Shown here in pieces: positions 15,363 through 23,956 of a stretch of 64,000 bases of DNA. The translations under genes were made by a program, and so were the position numbers. How positions within the stretch are numbered: position 1 is the first letter of the stretch; each line of letters starts with the position of its first letter. Source of the DNA: Saccharothrix sp. NRRL B-16348 (GTDB lineage: Bacteria > Actinomycetota > Actinomycetes > Mycobacteriales > Pseudonocardiaceae). The notes below the pieces were generated by a model. The model was not told the origin of the DNA, searched no databases, and saw only the letters and a list, made by a program, of their open reading frames with translations. The DNA lies in the NCBI RefSeq assembly GCF_001280085.1, contig NZ_LGED01000158.1, positions 45,310 to 109,309 on the forward strand, in the 5' to 3' direction.

Positions 15363-16355
15363 TCACGACCCGGCGGCGCCCTCCTGCCGCGCGTCCCGCT
15401 CGGCCCGCACGTCGGCCTGGCGCGACGCGAGCAGGCTCGCCGCGGTCGTGATCAGCAGCACCACGACGATGACCCCGAGGGACAGCAGGATCGGGATCTC
15501 CGGCGCCCAGGTGACGCCGTGGTGGTGCAGTGCTTCGAGGATCAGCTTCACCCCGATGAACGCGAGGATCACCGCGAGACCCTTGCCGAGGTGGACCAGC
15601 CGGTCGAGCAGGCCGCCGACCAGGAAGAACAGCTGGCGCAACCCCATCAGCGCGAACGCGTTGGCGGTGAGCACCAGGTAGGGCTCCTTGGTCAGGCCGA
15701 AGATCGCCGGGATCGAGTCCACCGCGAACAGCAGGTCCGTGGTGCCGACCGCGACCATCACGATGAGCATCGGCGTGACCACCCGCCGCCCGTCCACGCG
15801 GGTGGTCAACGCCGCGCCGTCGTACCGCGGGGAGGTCGGCAGCACGCGGCGCACCGCGCGCAGCGCCGCGTTCTCCTGGAACTCGCCCTCGTCGCCGCCC
15901 GGCCCCTCCTTCAGCAGCTTCCAGGCGGTGAAGATCAGGAACGCGCCGAAGACGTAGAACAGCCAGTCGAACCGGGAGATCGCCCCGGCCCCGAGCGCGA
16001 TGAACACCGCGCGCAGCAGCAGGGCGAGCACAACGCCGACGATCAGGACTTTCTGCCGGTACTCGCGCGGCACCGCGAACCGGCCCATGATCAGCACGAA
16101 CACGAACAGGTTGTCCACGCTGAGCGAGTACTCGGTGATCCACCCGGCGAAGAACTCGCCGCCGTACCGAGGACCCGCGAACGCGAGGACGCCGAGCCCG
16201 AACAGCACGGCCAGCCCGACGTACACCGAGACCGACACCAGCGATTCCCGGAACGACGGGTCGCGCGGGTTGCGCGCCACGAGGTAGAAGTCGAACGCGA
16301 TCACCGCGGCGATCCCGATCAACGTCGCGATCCAGACCCAGGTGGGGAGAACCAT
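15363..16355 (-). CDS. TerC/Alx-family integral membrane protein
   Basis: 330 residues with about eight to nine membrane segments. The TerC family, including Alx/MeeF-type proteins, is linked to manganese export and protection of exported metalloproteins. Visible signature segments are EYSLSVDNLFVFVLIMGRF (acidic residues of the first repeat) and LLFAVDSIPAIFGLTKEPY (second repeat), with a soluble loop between them (EGPGGDEGEFQEN...). It is the last gene of a six-gene leftward run that starts with the oxalyl-CoA decarboxylase-like gene, 24 bases after the preceding membrane-protein gene. Its position next to an Nramp-like transporter suggests paired control of a metal, perhaps linked to oxalate, which chelates divalent cations; this link is inference. 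Confidence 0.8.
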   Translation of the reverse strand: MVLPTWVWIATLIGIAAVIAFDFYLVARNPRDPSFRESLVSVSVYVGLAVLFGLGVLAFAGPRYGGEFFAGWITEYSLSVDNLFVFVLIMGRFAVPREYRQKVLIVGVVLALLLRAVFIALGAGAISRFDWLFYVFGAFLIFTAWKLLKEGPGGDEGEFQENAALRAVRRVLPTSPRYDGAALTTRVDGRRVVTPMLIVMVAVGTTDLLFAVDSIPAIFGLTKEPYLVLTANAFALMGLRQLFFLVGGLLDRLVHLGKGLAVILAFIGVKLILEALHHHGVTWAPEIPILLSLGVIVVVLLITTAASLLASRQADVRAERDARQEGAAGS

Positions 16356-16379
16356 CTGTGCGAGCCCTTCGCTAGCCGG

Positions 16380-16919
16380 TCACTTCGTCCGTGCCGTCGT
16401 CTCCCGGGCGGCACGTCTCCGCCGGGCGCGTGCCGACGACTCCCGCAGCACGCGGGCGTGCGTCACGTAGCGCTCGTACCACTGCTGGGCCAACGCGTTG
16501 CGCGCACGCACCTTGTCGAGCCAGTGCGGCGCGATCCGCTCGTGCAGCCACAGGAAGCCGATGGCCCAGCCGAAGCTGACGATGCCCTGGTAGGCGAGGA
16601 AACCGAGCACGTCGTCGGGCGGGGTGAACCCGCCGCCGAGGAGGAACCCCGTCGAGGTCTCCGCGACCAGCCTGGCTAGCGGGAAACCCACCAGCCAGTA
16701 CAGGGCGGCCGGTGCGAACACGCCGAGCCGGAACCGCCCGCCGCCGACGAGCAGGCCGAAGCCGCCGCCGAGCAGTCCGAGCGGCACGGCCATGGCCAGC
16801 GCGGTGGCGGCCGCCCACCCGGCGGGGTGGCCGACGAACGCCGACAACGCCCCGGCGATCAGGCCGCCGACCGCGCCGACGACGGCGCCGGGGACCGCCA
16901 ACTCCAGCCTGTCGCGCAT
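16380..16919 (-). CDS. Small integral membrane protein linked to the Nramp-like transporter
   Basis: 179 residues. The ATG at 16919 overlaps the stop of the transporter gene by one base (TGATG), implying coupled translation and fixing the start. Four hydrophobic stretches are visible (LAVPGAVVGAVGGLIAGAL; AATALAMAVPLGLLGGGFGLL; FAPAALYWLVGFPLARLV; FLAYQGIVSFGWAIGFLWL), followed by a basic cytoplasmic tail (SSARARRRRAARETTARTK). No family is recognised. Tight coupling suggests it is a subunit or chaperone of the Nramp-like transporter. Confidence 0.65.
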   Translation of the reverse strand: MRDRLELAVPGAVVGAVGGLIAGALSAFVGHPAGWAAATALAMAVPLGLLGGGFGLLVGGGRFRLGVFAPAALYWLVGFPLARLVAETSTGFLLGGGFTPPDDVLGFLAYQGIVSFGWAIGFLWLHERIAPHWLDKVRARNALAQQWYERYVTHARVLRESSARARRRRAARETTARTK

Positions 16920-18424
16920 CAGCCCACCACCACGCCGAACCGGAACAGGCTGTAGATCAGCATGCCGAGGTAGAACACCGCGCCGAACCCGATGATCAGG
17001 TTGGTGAGCAGCCTGGGTCGGATGGGTTTGGGCAGCATCCGGTTGTTCACCAGCAGCAGGACGACGCAGTACGCGCCCATGGCGAACGTGGACAGGAACG
17101 CGAGGATGTCGAGGATCGCGCCGGGTCCGTCGGCGGGCCCGAACAGCAGGATGACGATGCCGAACGCGATGACGCCCCACAGGAACCCGGCGTAGAGGTG
17201 GGACATGCGGAACCGCTTCGCGCCGGGCACGAAGTGGTAGGTCATGTCCGCCTGGCCGCGGGAGAACGAGTCGAACAGGCCCAGGGTGGCGTTGAGGCCG
17301 ATGAGCGCGATGAACCCGAGGAACACCCCGCCCAGCGCCGGTCCGCCCGCCGCGGCGAAGGAGTCGGACATGGCGTTGAGCGCGGCTTCCCGCTCCCCCG
17401 CCCGCAGCAGCTCCGTCACGTCGGGGCTGGTGCGGCTGGCGGCCTGCGCCAGCACCGTGAACGACACCGTGACCAGCATCGTGACGCCCCAGAACAGCAG
17501 CAGCGCGTCGAACGTGACCCAGCGTCGCCAGCCGCGCCACTTCGCCATCTCGGCGGGGTCGTCGGTGTCGAACATGAACCCGCGCGCGGGCATGGCCTCT
17601 TCCTCGCCGGCGTGGCGCAGGCCGCGGATGCGGGGGATGTGTGCGCCCATGCCGGCGCCGCTGTCGCGCAGGTGCAGCGTGTACCACATCTGCTGCATGC
17701 CGGACGGCCCGGCGAACGCGATGGAGCCGACGATGATCGGGAACCAGGCCGCGCTGAGCGCTTCGGGCGGCAGGTAGCCGAAGTGGAACATGCCGGTGAT
17801 GGTGGACACCACGTCGGACCAGGTGCCCACCATCGCGGCCACCACGGCCGTGCCGACCACGAGCAGCCCGATGAGCAGGGACAGCACGTTCTCCAGCAGG
17901 TTGTAGATCACCTTGGCCATGCTGAACAGGACGCCGACGAGGATCAGGCCGACGCACGCCGACACGGTCCACGGTATGCCGGTGAGCTCCTCCAGGGCGG
18001 CGGCGCCGGCGGAGAGGTGGCCCGGCCAGATGTAGACCAGGATCGCGACCGTGAAGAAGAACCACATGATCGGTTTGAACACGCGGGCCGCGCCGAAGAA
18101 GATGCTCTCACCGGTCGCCATCGCGTAGCGGGCCATCTCCAGCATGACCACGGCCTGCAGCGTCACGCCGATGAGGAACAGCCAGCGGATCTCCGGGCCG
18201 AACAGCAGCACCAGCCGCGGCCACATGTAGGACTCGCCCATGCCGACGCCGAGCGCGACGAGGAACACCGTCGGGCCGAGGATGTGGATGGAGGGCGGGG
18301 CGTCGGGCAGTTTCCTGATGGGCATCGCTTCCAGCCGCCCCGCCCGCCACACGCGTTCCTCCGGCGGAGGTGCGGTGACGTCCGCGCCCGACCGCGGCTC
18401 GGCGGGTGAGTTGGGTGTATCCAC
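16919..18424 (-). CDS. Distant Nramp-like transporter without the canonical metal-site motifs
   Basis: 501 residues, about eleven membrane segments in an APC/LeuT-like arrangement. It resembles the Nramp (MntH) superfamily, but TM1 reads GVGMGESYMWP where Nramp proteins have DPGN, and TM6 reads IAFAGPSGMQQMWY where they have MPH. The metal-coordinating Asp, Asn and Met are therefore absent, so ordinary Mn/Fe transport is doubtful. A long soluble loop (RDSGAGMGAHIPRIRGLRHAGEEEAM...) follows TM6. The gene is 48 bases downstream of the ADP-forming CoA ligase in the oxc operon. Oxalate uptake, metal-oxalate handling or transport of a different cation are all possible; none is shown by sequence. 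Confidence 0.65.
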   Translation of the reverse strand: MDTPNSPAEPRSGADVTAPPPEERVWRAGRLEAMPIRKLPDAPPSIHILGPTVFLVALGVGMGESYMWPRLVLLFGPEIRWLFLIGVTLQAVVMLEMARYAMATGESIFFGAARVFKPIMWFFFTVAILVYIWPGHLSAGAAALEELTGIPWTVSACVGLILVGVLFSMAKVIYNLLENVLSLLIGLLVVGTAVVAAMVGTWSDVVSTITGMFHFGYLPPEALSAAWFPIIVGSIAFAGPSGMQQMWYTLHLRDSGAGMGAHIPRIRGLRHAGEEEAMPARGFMFDTDDPAEMAKWRGWRRWVTFDALLLFWGVTMLVTVSFTVLAQAASRTSPDVTELLRAGEREAALNAMSDSFAAAGGPALGGVFLGFIALIGLNATLGLFDSFSRGQADMTYHFVPGAKRFRMSHLYAGFLWGVIAFGIVILLFGPADGPGAILDILAFLSTFAMGAYCVVLLLVNNRMLPKPIRPRLLTNLIIGFGAVFYLGMLIYSLFRFGVVVG

Positions 18425-18472
18425 AACGGACCTCCCGGTGAGTGACAGGCTTCTAAAGGCGGGGCTCCCCCT

Positions 18473-20605
18473 TCACAGCAGCCCGGCGGAGCGGGCCCAG
18501 CGGTACTTGGCGCCGAGCACGGTGACCGGCTTCTCCGTGGTGTACGGGTAGGCGACGATGCCGTGCCGGTACAGGTGTTCACTGGCTTCTTCGACTTCCA
18601 CGTCGCCGGAGAGAGAGGCGACGACGGGCTTGTGGATCCCCTGGTCCCGGTAGTGCCGGACGACCTCGACCACGAGCTCGGCGAACACCATCGGCGGCGT
18701 GACGATGGTGTGCCAGTAGCCGAGGATCAGGGCGTGCACGCGCTCGTCCTCCAGGCCGAGCGCGATGGTGTCGCGGTAGGTGGAGGGCGGTTCGCCGCCG
18801 GTGATGTCGACGGGGTTGCCCGCCGCGCCGAACGGCGGGATGAACTCGCGGAACGCCGCGTCCAGGTCGGCCGGGATCTCCATGAGGGACAGTCCGTTGT
18901 CGACGCACGCGTCGGACAGCAGCACGCCGGAGCCGCCCGCGCCGGTGATGATGACGACGTTCTCGCCCTTGGGCGTGGGCAGCAGGGGCACGCCGCGCGC
19001 GTACTCCAGCATGTCGTTGAGCCCGGGCGCCCGGATGACGCCGCTCTGCCGCAGGATGTCGTCGTAGACCTTGTCGTTGCCGGCCAGTGCGCCGGTGTGC
19101 GAACTGGCGGCTTTCGCGCCCTGGGCGGTGCGGCCCGCTTTGAGGACCACGACGGGTTTCTTCGCCGACACCCGCTTGGCGGTCTCGGCGAACGCCCGGC
19201 CGTCCTTGAGGTCTTCCAGGTGCATGGCGATGAGTTGGGTGTTGTCGTCCTGCTCGAAGAACGTGAGCAGGTCGTCCTCGTCGATGTCCGCCTTGTTGCC
19301 GACACCGACGATGGAGGACACGCCCATCCGGGCGGAGCGGCTGAACCCGAGGATCGCCATGCCGATGCCCCCGCTCTGCGAGGACAGGGCGACCCCGCCC
19401 TTCACGTCGTACGGGGTGCAAAACGTAGCTGAAAGGTTTTCAGGTGTGTAGTAGTAGCCGTAGATGTTCGGGCCGAGGATGCGCACGCCGTGCTTGCGCG
19501 CGATGGTCACGACCTCGTCCTGCAGCTCGTGGTTGCCGGTCTCGCCGAAGCCGGACGGGATGAGGATCGCGCCGGCCACGCCCTTCGCACCGACCTCTTC
19601 GAGCGCGGCGGGCACGAACTTCGCCGGGATCGCGAACACCGCCACGTCCACGTCGCCGGGCACGTCGGCGATGCTCCGGTACGCCTTGCGGTCGAGGATT
19701 TCGTCCGCTTTGGGATTGATCGGGTAGATCTCGCCCCGGTAGCCGCCGTCGACCAGGTTGCGCATCACCGAGTTGCCGATCTTGCCGGTCTCGTTGGACG
19801 CCCCGATCACCGCGACCGCGGCCGGTTTCATGATCCGGTTCATCGACGCCAGGATGGCCTCCTGGGTGAACCGGAACGGCTCGCGCGCCGCGTCGGGGTC
19901 GACCAGGATCCGCACGTCCACGGCGGTGGCGCCGTCCGGTGTGGCCAGCACCGGGTTGAGGTCCACCTCGGCCAGTTGCGGGAAGTCCGTGACCAGGTCG
20001 CCGACCCGGCGGATCAGGTCGGCGAGCGCGGCGGTGTCGGCGGGCGGCGCGCCGCGCACACCGCGCAGGATCTCGGCCGCGGCGATGCCGTCCACCATGG
20101 ACCTGGCCTCGGCGGTGGTGGTCGGGGCGAGGCGGAACGTGACGTCCTTGAGCACCTCGACCAGCACGCCGCCCAGGCCGAAGGCGACGATCTTGCCGAA
20201 CGTCTCGTCCGTGGTCGCGCCGACGATGACCTCGTGGCCGGACGTCATCAGCTGCTGCACCTGCACGCCGACGATGTCCGCGTCGGCGTTGTAAGCGACC
20301 GCGTTGGCGATGATCGTGTCGAAGCCCGCGGCCACCTCGTCGGGCGTGGTCAGGCCCACCAGCACGCCGCCGGCCTCGGTCTTGTGCAGGATGTCCGGCG
20401 AGACGATCTTGAGCACGACCGGCAGGCCGAGGTCGGCGGCCAGCGCGACCGCGTCGTCCCGCGACGCGGCGAGGCCCTCGGCGGGGGTCGTGATCCCGTA
20501 GGCCTCGCACACCAGCCTGCCCTCGGGCGCGGTCAGCGAGTCGCGCCCCTCGGCGGTGACCGCCGCGATGATCCGTTCGACCGCTGCCCGGTCGTAGTCC
20601 GGCAT
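18473..20605 (-). CDS. ADP-forming acyl-CoA synthetase (acetate-CoA ligase family)
   Basis: 710 residues, single-chain NDP-forming ligase with the domains in beta-then-alpha order. Residues ~10-225 are an ATP-grasp domain (LGLPVVLKIVSPDILHKTEAGG), ~235-350 a CoA-binding Rossmann domain (AVAVIGASNETGKIG, YPINPKADEI), followed by two flavodoxin-like ligase domains containing SQSGGIGMAI and the phosphohistidine-type SSHTGALAGNDKVY. The family interconverts acyl-CoA plus ADP and acid plus ATP. It lies between the formyl-CoA transferase gene (72 bases upstream) and the Nramp-like gene. Here it might activate oxalate or a related acid, or conserve energy from formyl-CoA as ATP plus formate; the direction and substrate are inference. 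Confidence 0.8.
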   Translation of the reverse strand: MPDYDRAAVERIIAAVTAEGRDSLTAPEGRLVCEAYGITTPAEGLAASRDDAVALAADLGLPVVLKIVSPDILHKTEAGGVLVGLTTPDEVAAGFDTIIANAVAYNADADIVGVQVQQLMTSGHEVIVGATTDETFGKIVAFGLGGVLVEVLKDVTFRLAPTTTAEARSMVDGIAAAEILRGVRGAPPADTAALADLIRRVGDLVTDFPQLAEVDLNPVLATPDGATAVDVRILVDPDAAREPFRFTQEAILASMNRIMKPAAVAVIGASNETGKIGNSVMRNLVDGGYRGEIYPINPKADEILDRKAYRSIADVPGDVDVAVFAIPAKFVPAALEEVGAKGVAGAILIPSGFGETGNHELQDEVVTIARKHGVRILGPNIYGYYYTPENLSATFCTPYDVKGGVALSSQSGGIGMAILGFSRSARMGVSSIVGVGNKADIDEDDLLTFFEQDDNTQLIAMHLEDLKDGRAFAETAKRVSAKKPVVVLKAGRTAQGAKAASSHTGALAGNDKVYDDILRQSGVIRAPGLNDMLEYARGVPLLPTPKGENVVIITGAGGSGVLLSDACVDNGLSLMEIPADLDAAFREFIPPFGAAGNPVDITGGEPPSTYRDTIALGLEDERVHALILGYWHTIVTPPMVFAELVVEVVRHYRDQGIHKPVVASLSGDVEVEEASEHLYRHGIVAYPYTTEKPVTVLGAKYRWARSAGLL

Positions 20606-20677
20606 GACGTCTCTCCTTGGGGGTTATCGGGAGTTCCTCGCGAGGCTTTGGGAGGGGTTCAGGTGCGCCCGGAAACG

Positions 20678-21907
20678 TCAGATCGCGCCGATGGCCTTGA
20701 GCTTGTCCAGCTGCTCGGGCAGGTAGCCGAGTTCGGCCAGCACCTCGCCGTTGTGCTCGCCGAGGAGTGGCGAGCGCCGGACGTCGACCGGCGAGTCGGA
20801 CAGCTTCAACGGGCTGCCCACGGTCTTGTAGGCGCCGCGCTCCGGGTGCTCGACCTCGACCACGGCGCCGAGGTCGGCCAACGTCTCGTCCTCGATCAGC
20901 TCCCGGGTCGACAGGATCGGGCCGCACGGGATGTCGTGGGAGTTGAGCGCGTCCATGACCTCCCACTTGGTGTGCCGCTCGGTCCACTCCTCGATCAGCG
21001 CGAACGCCTTGTCGAGCTTGTCCAGCCGGGCCTCCGGCGTGGCCCACGCCGGGTCGTCGGCCAGCTCCGGCTTGCCGATCAGCTCGGTGATCGGCCTCCA
21101 GCCCACCGGCTGGATGATCACGTAGATGTAGTCGTTGGGACCGCCGGGCGCGCAGCGCACCGCCCAGCCCGGCTGCCCGCCGCCCGAGGCGTTGCCCGAG
21201 CGCGGCACCTCGTCGCCGAACGCCTCGTTCGGGTACTCGCCGAGCGGGCCGTGCGCGAGCCGCTGCTGGTCGCGCAGCTTCACCCGGCACAGGTTGAGCA
21301 CCGCGTCCTGCATGGCGACCTGCACGCGCTGGCCGCGGCCGGTGGACGTGCGCTGGTAGAGGGCCGCGAGGATGCCCGCGACCAGGTGGATGCCGGTGCC
21401 CGAGTCGCCGATCTGGGCGCCGGTGGCCAGCGGCGGGCCCTCCTCGAAACCGGTGGTGCTCATCGAGCCGCCCATGGCCTGCGCGATGACCTCGTACGCC
21501 TTGAAGTGCGCGTACCGGCCGGCGCCGAAGCCCTTGATCGACGCGTACACCAGGCCGGGGTTGAGCTCCTGCAGCCGGTCCCAGGTGAACCCGAACCGGT
21601 CGACCACGCCGGGGCCGAAGTTCTCCACCAGCACGTCGGCGGTGGTGACGAGCTGGCCGAACACGGCCTTGCCCTCGTCGCTCTTCATGTTCAGCGTGAT
21701 GCTGCGCTTGTTCGCGTTCAGCATGGTGAAGTACAGGCTGTCCACGCCGGGCAGGTCGCGCAGCTGGCCGCGGGTGATGTCACCCCGGCCCGGCGCCTCG
21801 ACCTTGATCACGTCGGCGCCCAGCCACGCGAGGATCTGCGTCGCCGACGGTCCGGATTGGACATGCGTCAGGTCCAGGACCCGGACGCCGTCGAGAGCCT
21901 TGCCCAT
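20678..21907 (-). CDS. frc: Formyl-CoA:oxalate CoA-transferase
   Basis: 409 residues, class III (CaiB/BaiF) CoA transferase. The reaction is formyl-CoA plus oxalate to formate plus oxalyl-CoA. Visible: N-terminal [14 protein letters not shown] with Gln17, [13 protein letters not shown] for CoA binding, NANKRSI, and the catalytic Asp168 in [11 protein letters not shown] glycine-rich loop SGGGQP follows near residue 245. Asp and Gln at these positions and the Gly loop match the Oxalobacter-type Frc rather than generic carnitine/bile-acid transferases. It sits 88 bases downstream of the ThDP decarboxylase gene, the classic oxc-frc pairing. Confidence 0.88.
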   Translation of the reverse strand: MGKALDGVRVLDLTHVQSGPSATQILAWLGADVIKVEAPGRGDITRGQLRDLPGVDSLYFTMLNANKRSITLNMKSDEGKAVFGQLVTTADVLVENFGPGVVDRFGFTWDRLQELNPGLVYASIKGFGAGRYAHFKAYEVIAQAMGGSMSTTGFEEGPPLATGAQIGDSGTGIHLVAGILAALYQRTSTGRGQRVQVAMQDAVLNLCRVKLRDQQRLAHGPLGEYPNEAFGDEVPRSGNASGGGQPGWAVRCAPGGPNDYIYVIIQPVGWRPITELIGKPELADDPAWATPEARLDKLDKAFALIEEWTERHTKWEVMDALNSHDIPCGPILSTRELIEDETLADLGAVVEVEHPERGAYKTVGSPLKLSDSPVDVRRSPLLGEHNGEVLAELGYLPEQLDKLKAIGAI

Positions 21908-21995
21908 GGCACGTCCTCCTTCTGTCTTCGGTCTCGCTGCCGTCTCGCTCTGTCCCGCTGGGATCGAGGAAACTCCTTGCCGTATAACGGGAGCG

Positions 21996-23753
21996 TTACT
22001 TGTACATCGTCTGGTTCATGGTTCCCGGCGCGTACGCGTCCGGGTCCACCCAGACGTTGATCAACGACGGCAGGCCGGACTCGCGGGCGCGTCGGAGGGC
22101 GGGCGCGATGTCCTTGGGGTCGCGGACCTCTTCGCCGTGGCCGCCGAGCATCCGGGCGAACTCGTCGTAGCGGACGTCGCCGAGCGTGTTGCCGACCCGT
22201 TCGCGCGCCACGCCGTACTTCTGCGCCTGCCCGTACCGGATCTGGTTCATCGACGAGTTGTTGCCGACGATCCCGACGAACGGCAGGTCGTAGCGCACCA
22301 GCGTCTCGAAGTCCCAGCCGGTGAGGCTGAACGCGCCGTCGCCGAACAGCGCCACCACTTCCTTGTCCGGCCGGGCCAGCTTCGTGGCCAGCACGAACGG
22401 CACGCCGACGCCGAGCGTGCCGAGCGGACCCGGGTCCATCCAGTGCCCAGGGGACTTCGGCTGCACCACCTGGCCGGAGAACGTGACGATGTCGCCGCCG
22501 TCGCCGATGTAGATCGAGTCCTCGGTCAGGAACTCGTTGATCTCGTGCACCAGGCGGTACGGGTGGATCGGCGTGGCGTCGGAGCGCAGCTGCGGCAACC
22601 GCTTCTCGCGCGCCTTCTCCTCGACGGCCTGGAGTTCCTCCAGCCACGGCTTGCGCGCCACCGCGCCGTTGTCCGCGCGGCCCGACGCGGCCTGGGTGAC
22701 CGCGCCGAGGACGAGGTTCGCGTCGCCGACGATGCCCAGGTCGATGTCGCGGTTCTTGCCGACCGTGCGGTAGTCGAGGTCGACCTGGACGACGGTGGCC
22801 TTGGCGGACAGGCGGCGGCCGTAGCCCATCCGGAAGTCGAACGGGGTGCCGACGATGACGATCACGTCGGCGTTGTCGAACGCGTACCGGCGGGACAGCT
22901 GGAAGTGGTGCGGGTCGCCGGGCGGCAGCGTGCCGCGGCCCGCGCCGTTCATGTACGCGGGGATGTTCAGCGCGCGGACCAGCTCGATCGCCGACCCGGT
23001 GGCGCGGGTGGTCCAGACTTGGCTGCCGAACAGGATGACCGGCTTCTTCGCGTGCACCAGCAGGTCGGCCAGCCGTTCGACCGACGCCGGGTCGCCCGCG
23101 TTGCGGGTCGACGCGCGGTAGCGGCCAGCCTCCGGGATCCGCGCCTGGTCCACGCGCACCGACGCGTCCAGCACGTCGCGCGGGATCTCCAGGAACGACG
23201 GGCCCGGCGCGCCGTTGAACGCCTCGCGGAACGCCATCGACACCAGGTCGGCGATGCGCGCCGTGGACGGCACGGTCGCCGCGAACTTCGTGATCGGGGT
23301 CATCATGTCGACGTGCGGCAGGTCTTGGAGTGAGCCCATCTTGTGCTGGCTCAGCGCGCCCTGACCGCCGATCAGCAGCATCGGGCTCTCCGCCCGGAAG
23401 GCGTTCGCCACGCCGGTGACCGCGTCGGTGGTGCCCGGACCCGCGGTCACCACGGCGCAGCCCGGCTTGCCCGTGACGCGGGCGTAGGCGTCCGCGGCGT
23501 GCGCGGCCACCTGCTCGTGCCGCACGTCGATCACCGCGATGCCCTCGTCCACGCAACCGTCGTAGATGTCGATGATGTGGCCGCCGCACAGGGTGAAGAT
23601 CGTGTCGATGCCCTCGGCCTTGAGTGCCTTGGCCACCAGGTGCCCGCCGGAGATCAGTTCCGGGCCCGTGTCGGCGTCTCCCGCCGGCCCCGCGCTGGTG
23701 CCCGTGGCGGCTTCGCTGGTGCCCGTGGCGGCCTCGGTCGCTGTCCGCGCCAT
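21996..23753 (-). CDS. oxc: ThDP-dependent enzyme, probable oxalyl-CoA decarboxylase
   Basis: 585 residues from the ATG at 23753 (GAAGGAG upstream). Typical three-domain ThDP enzyme: PYR domain with the cofactor-activating Glu in [22 protein letters not shown] (near residue 81), a central domain ([12 protein letters not shown]), and the PP domain with [10 protein letters not shown] to VGNN (about 468-496). In isolation it would be labelled an acetolactate-synthase-like protein; pairing with frc and a shared operator with formate dehydrogenase make oxalyl-CoA decarboxylase the best reading, releasing formyl-CoA and CO2. The Glu rules out glyoxylate carboligase, which lacks it. The segment after the PP motif ([12 protein letters not shown]) differs from well-studied Oxc proteins, so a 2-hydroxyacyl-CoA lyase-type activity is possible. 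A low-complexity N-terminal repeat ([14 protein letters not shown]) is strain-like decoration. Confidence 0.65.
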   Translation of the reverse strand: MARTATEAATGTSEAATGTSAGPAGDADTGPELISGGHLVAKALKAEGIDTIFTLCGGHIIDIYDGCVDEGIAVIDVRHEQVAAHAADAYARVTGKPGCAVVTAGPGTTDAVTGVANAFRAESPMLLIGGQGALSQHKMGSLQDLPHVDMMTPITKFAATVPSTARIADLVSMAFREAFNGAPGPSFLEIPRDVLDASVRVDQARIPEAGRYRASTRNAGDPASVERLADLLVHAKKPVILFGSQVWTTRATGSAIELVRALNIPAYMNGAGRGTLPPGDPHHFQLSRRYAFDNADVIVIVGTPFDFRMGYGRRLSAKATVVQVDLDYRTVGKNRDIDLGIVGDANLVLGAVTQAASGRADNGAVARKPWLEELQAVEEKAREKRLPQLRSDATPIHPYRLVHEINEFLTEDSIYIGDGGDIVTFSGQVVQPKSPGHWMDPGPLGTLGVGVPFVLATKLARPDKEVVALFGDGAFSLTGWDFETLVRYDLPFVGIVGNNSSMNQIRYGQAQKYGVARERVGNTLGDVRYDEFARMLGGHGEEVRDPKDIAPALRRARESGLPSLINVWVDPDAYAPGTMNQTMYK

Positions 23754-23832
23754 GTGCTGGTCAACTCCTTCGATCGCGGTCGGCCCGCCTCTGAGAGGTG
23801 GGGTCCCGACCCTGGAACCGGCCCGGTTGTAG

Positions 23833-23853
23833 ATTGCATACCGTATGGGGTAG
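23833..23853. promoter_or_regulatory. TTGYATAC operator, copy 4 (oxc operon / sucCD divergent promoter)
   Basis: ATTGCATACCGTATGGGG followed by TAG, in the 203-base gap between divergent oxc and sucC. It shares 13 of 14 core positions with copy 1 and sits 80 bases from the oxc start and about 104 from the sucC start, so one site could control both directions. Confidence 0.65.
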
Positions 23854-23956
23854 CCCATATAGTTACGCCTTGTTCGCGTCGATGTCCAGAGCTCGGAACG
23901 ATCGGGCCTTCAGCGCCCGTCATCGGCGCCCCACCGCGCGGAGAGGACTTTCTGCC

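Noticed and set aside
15519..18409. Long + strand open frames opposite terC and the Nramp-like gene
   Set aside because: Composition is His/Arg/Asp/Gln-rich without hydrophobic cores; the minus-strand proteins have clear membrane segments and family motifs.
21996..23753. Acetolactate synthase or glyoxylate carboligase
   Set aside because: Glyoxylate carboligase lacks the ThDP Glu present here in RHEQ; acetolactate synthase is not excluded by fold, but frc next door and the shared operator with formate dehydrogenase favour an oxalyl-CoA (or related acyl-CoA) enzyme.
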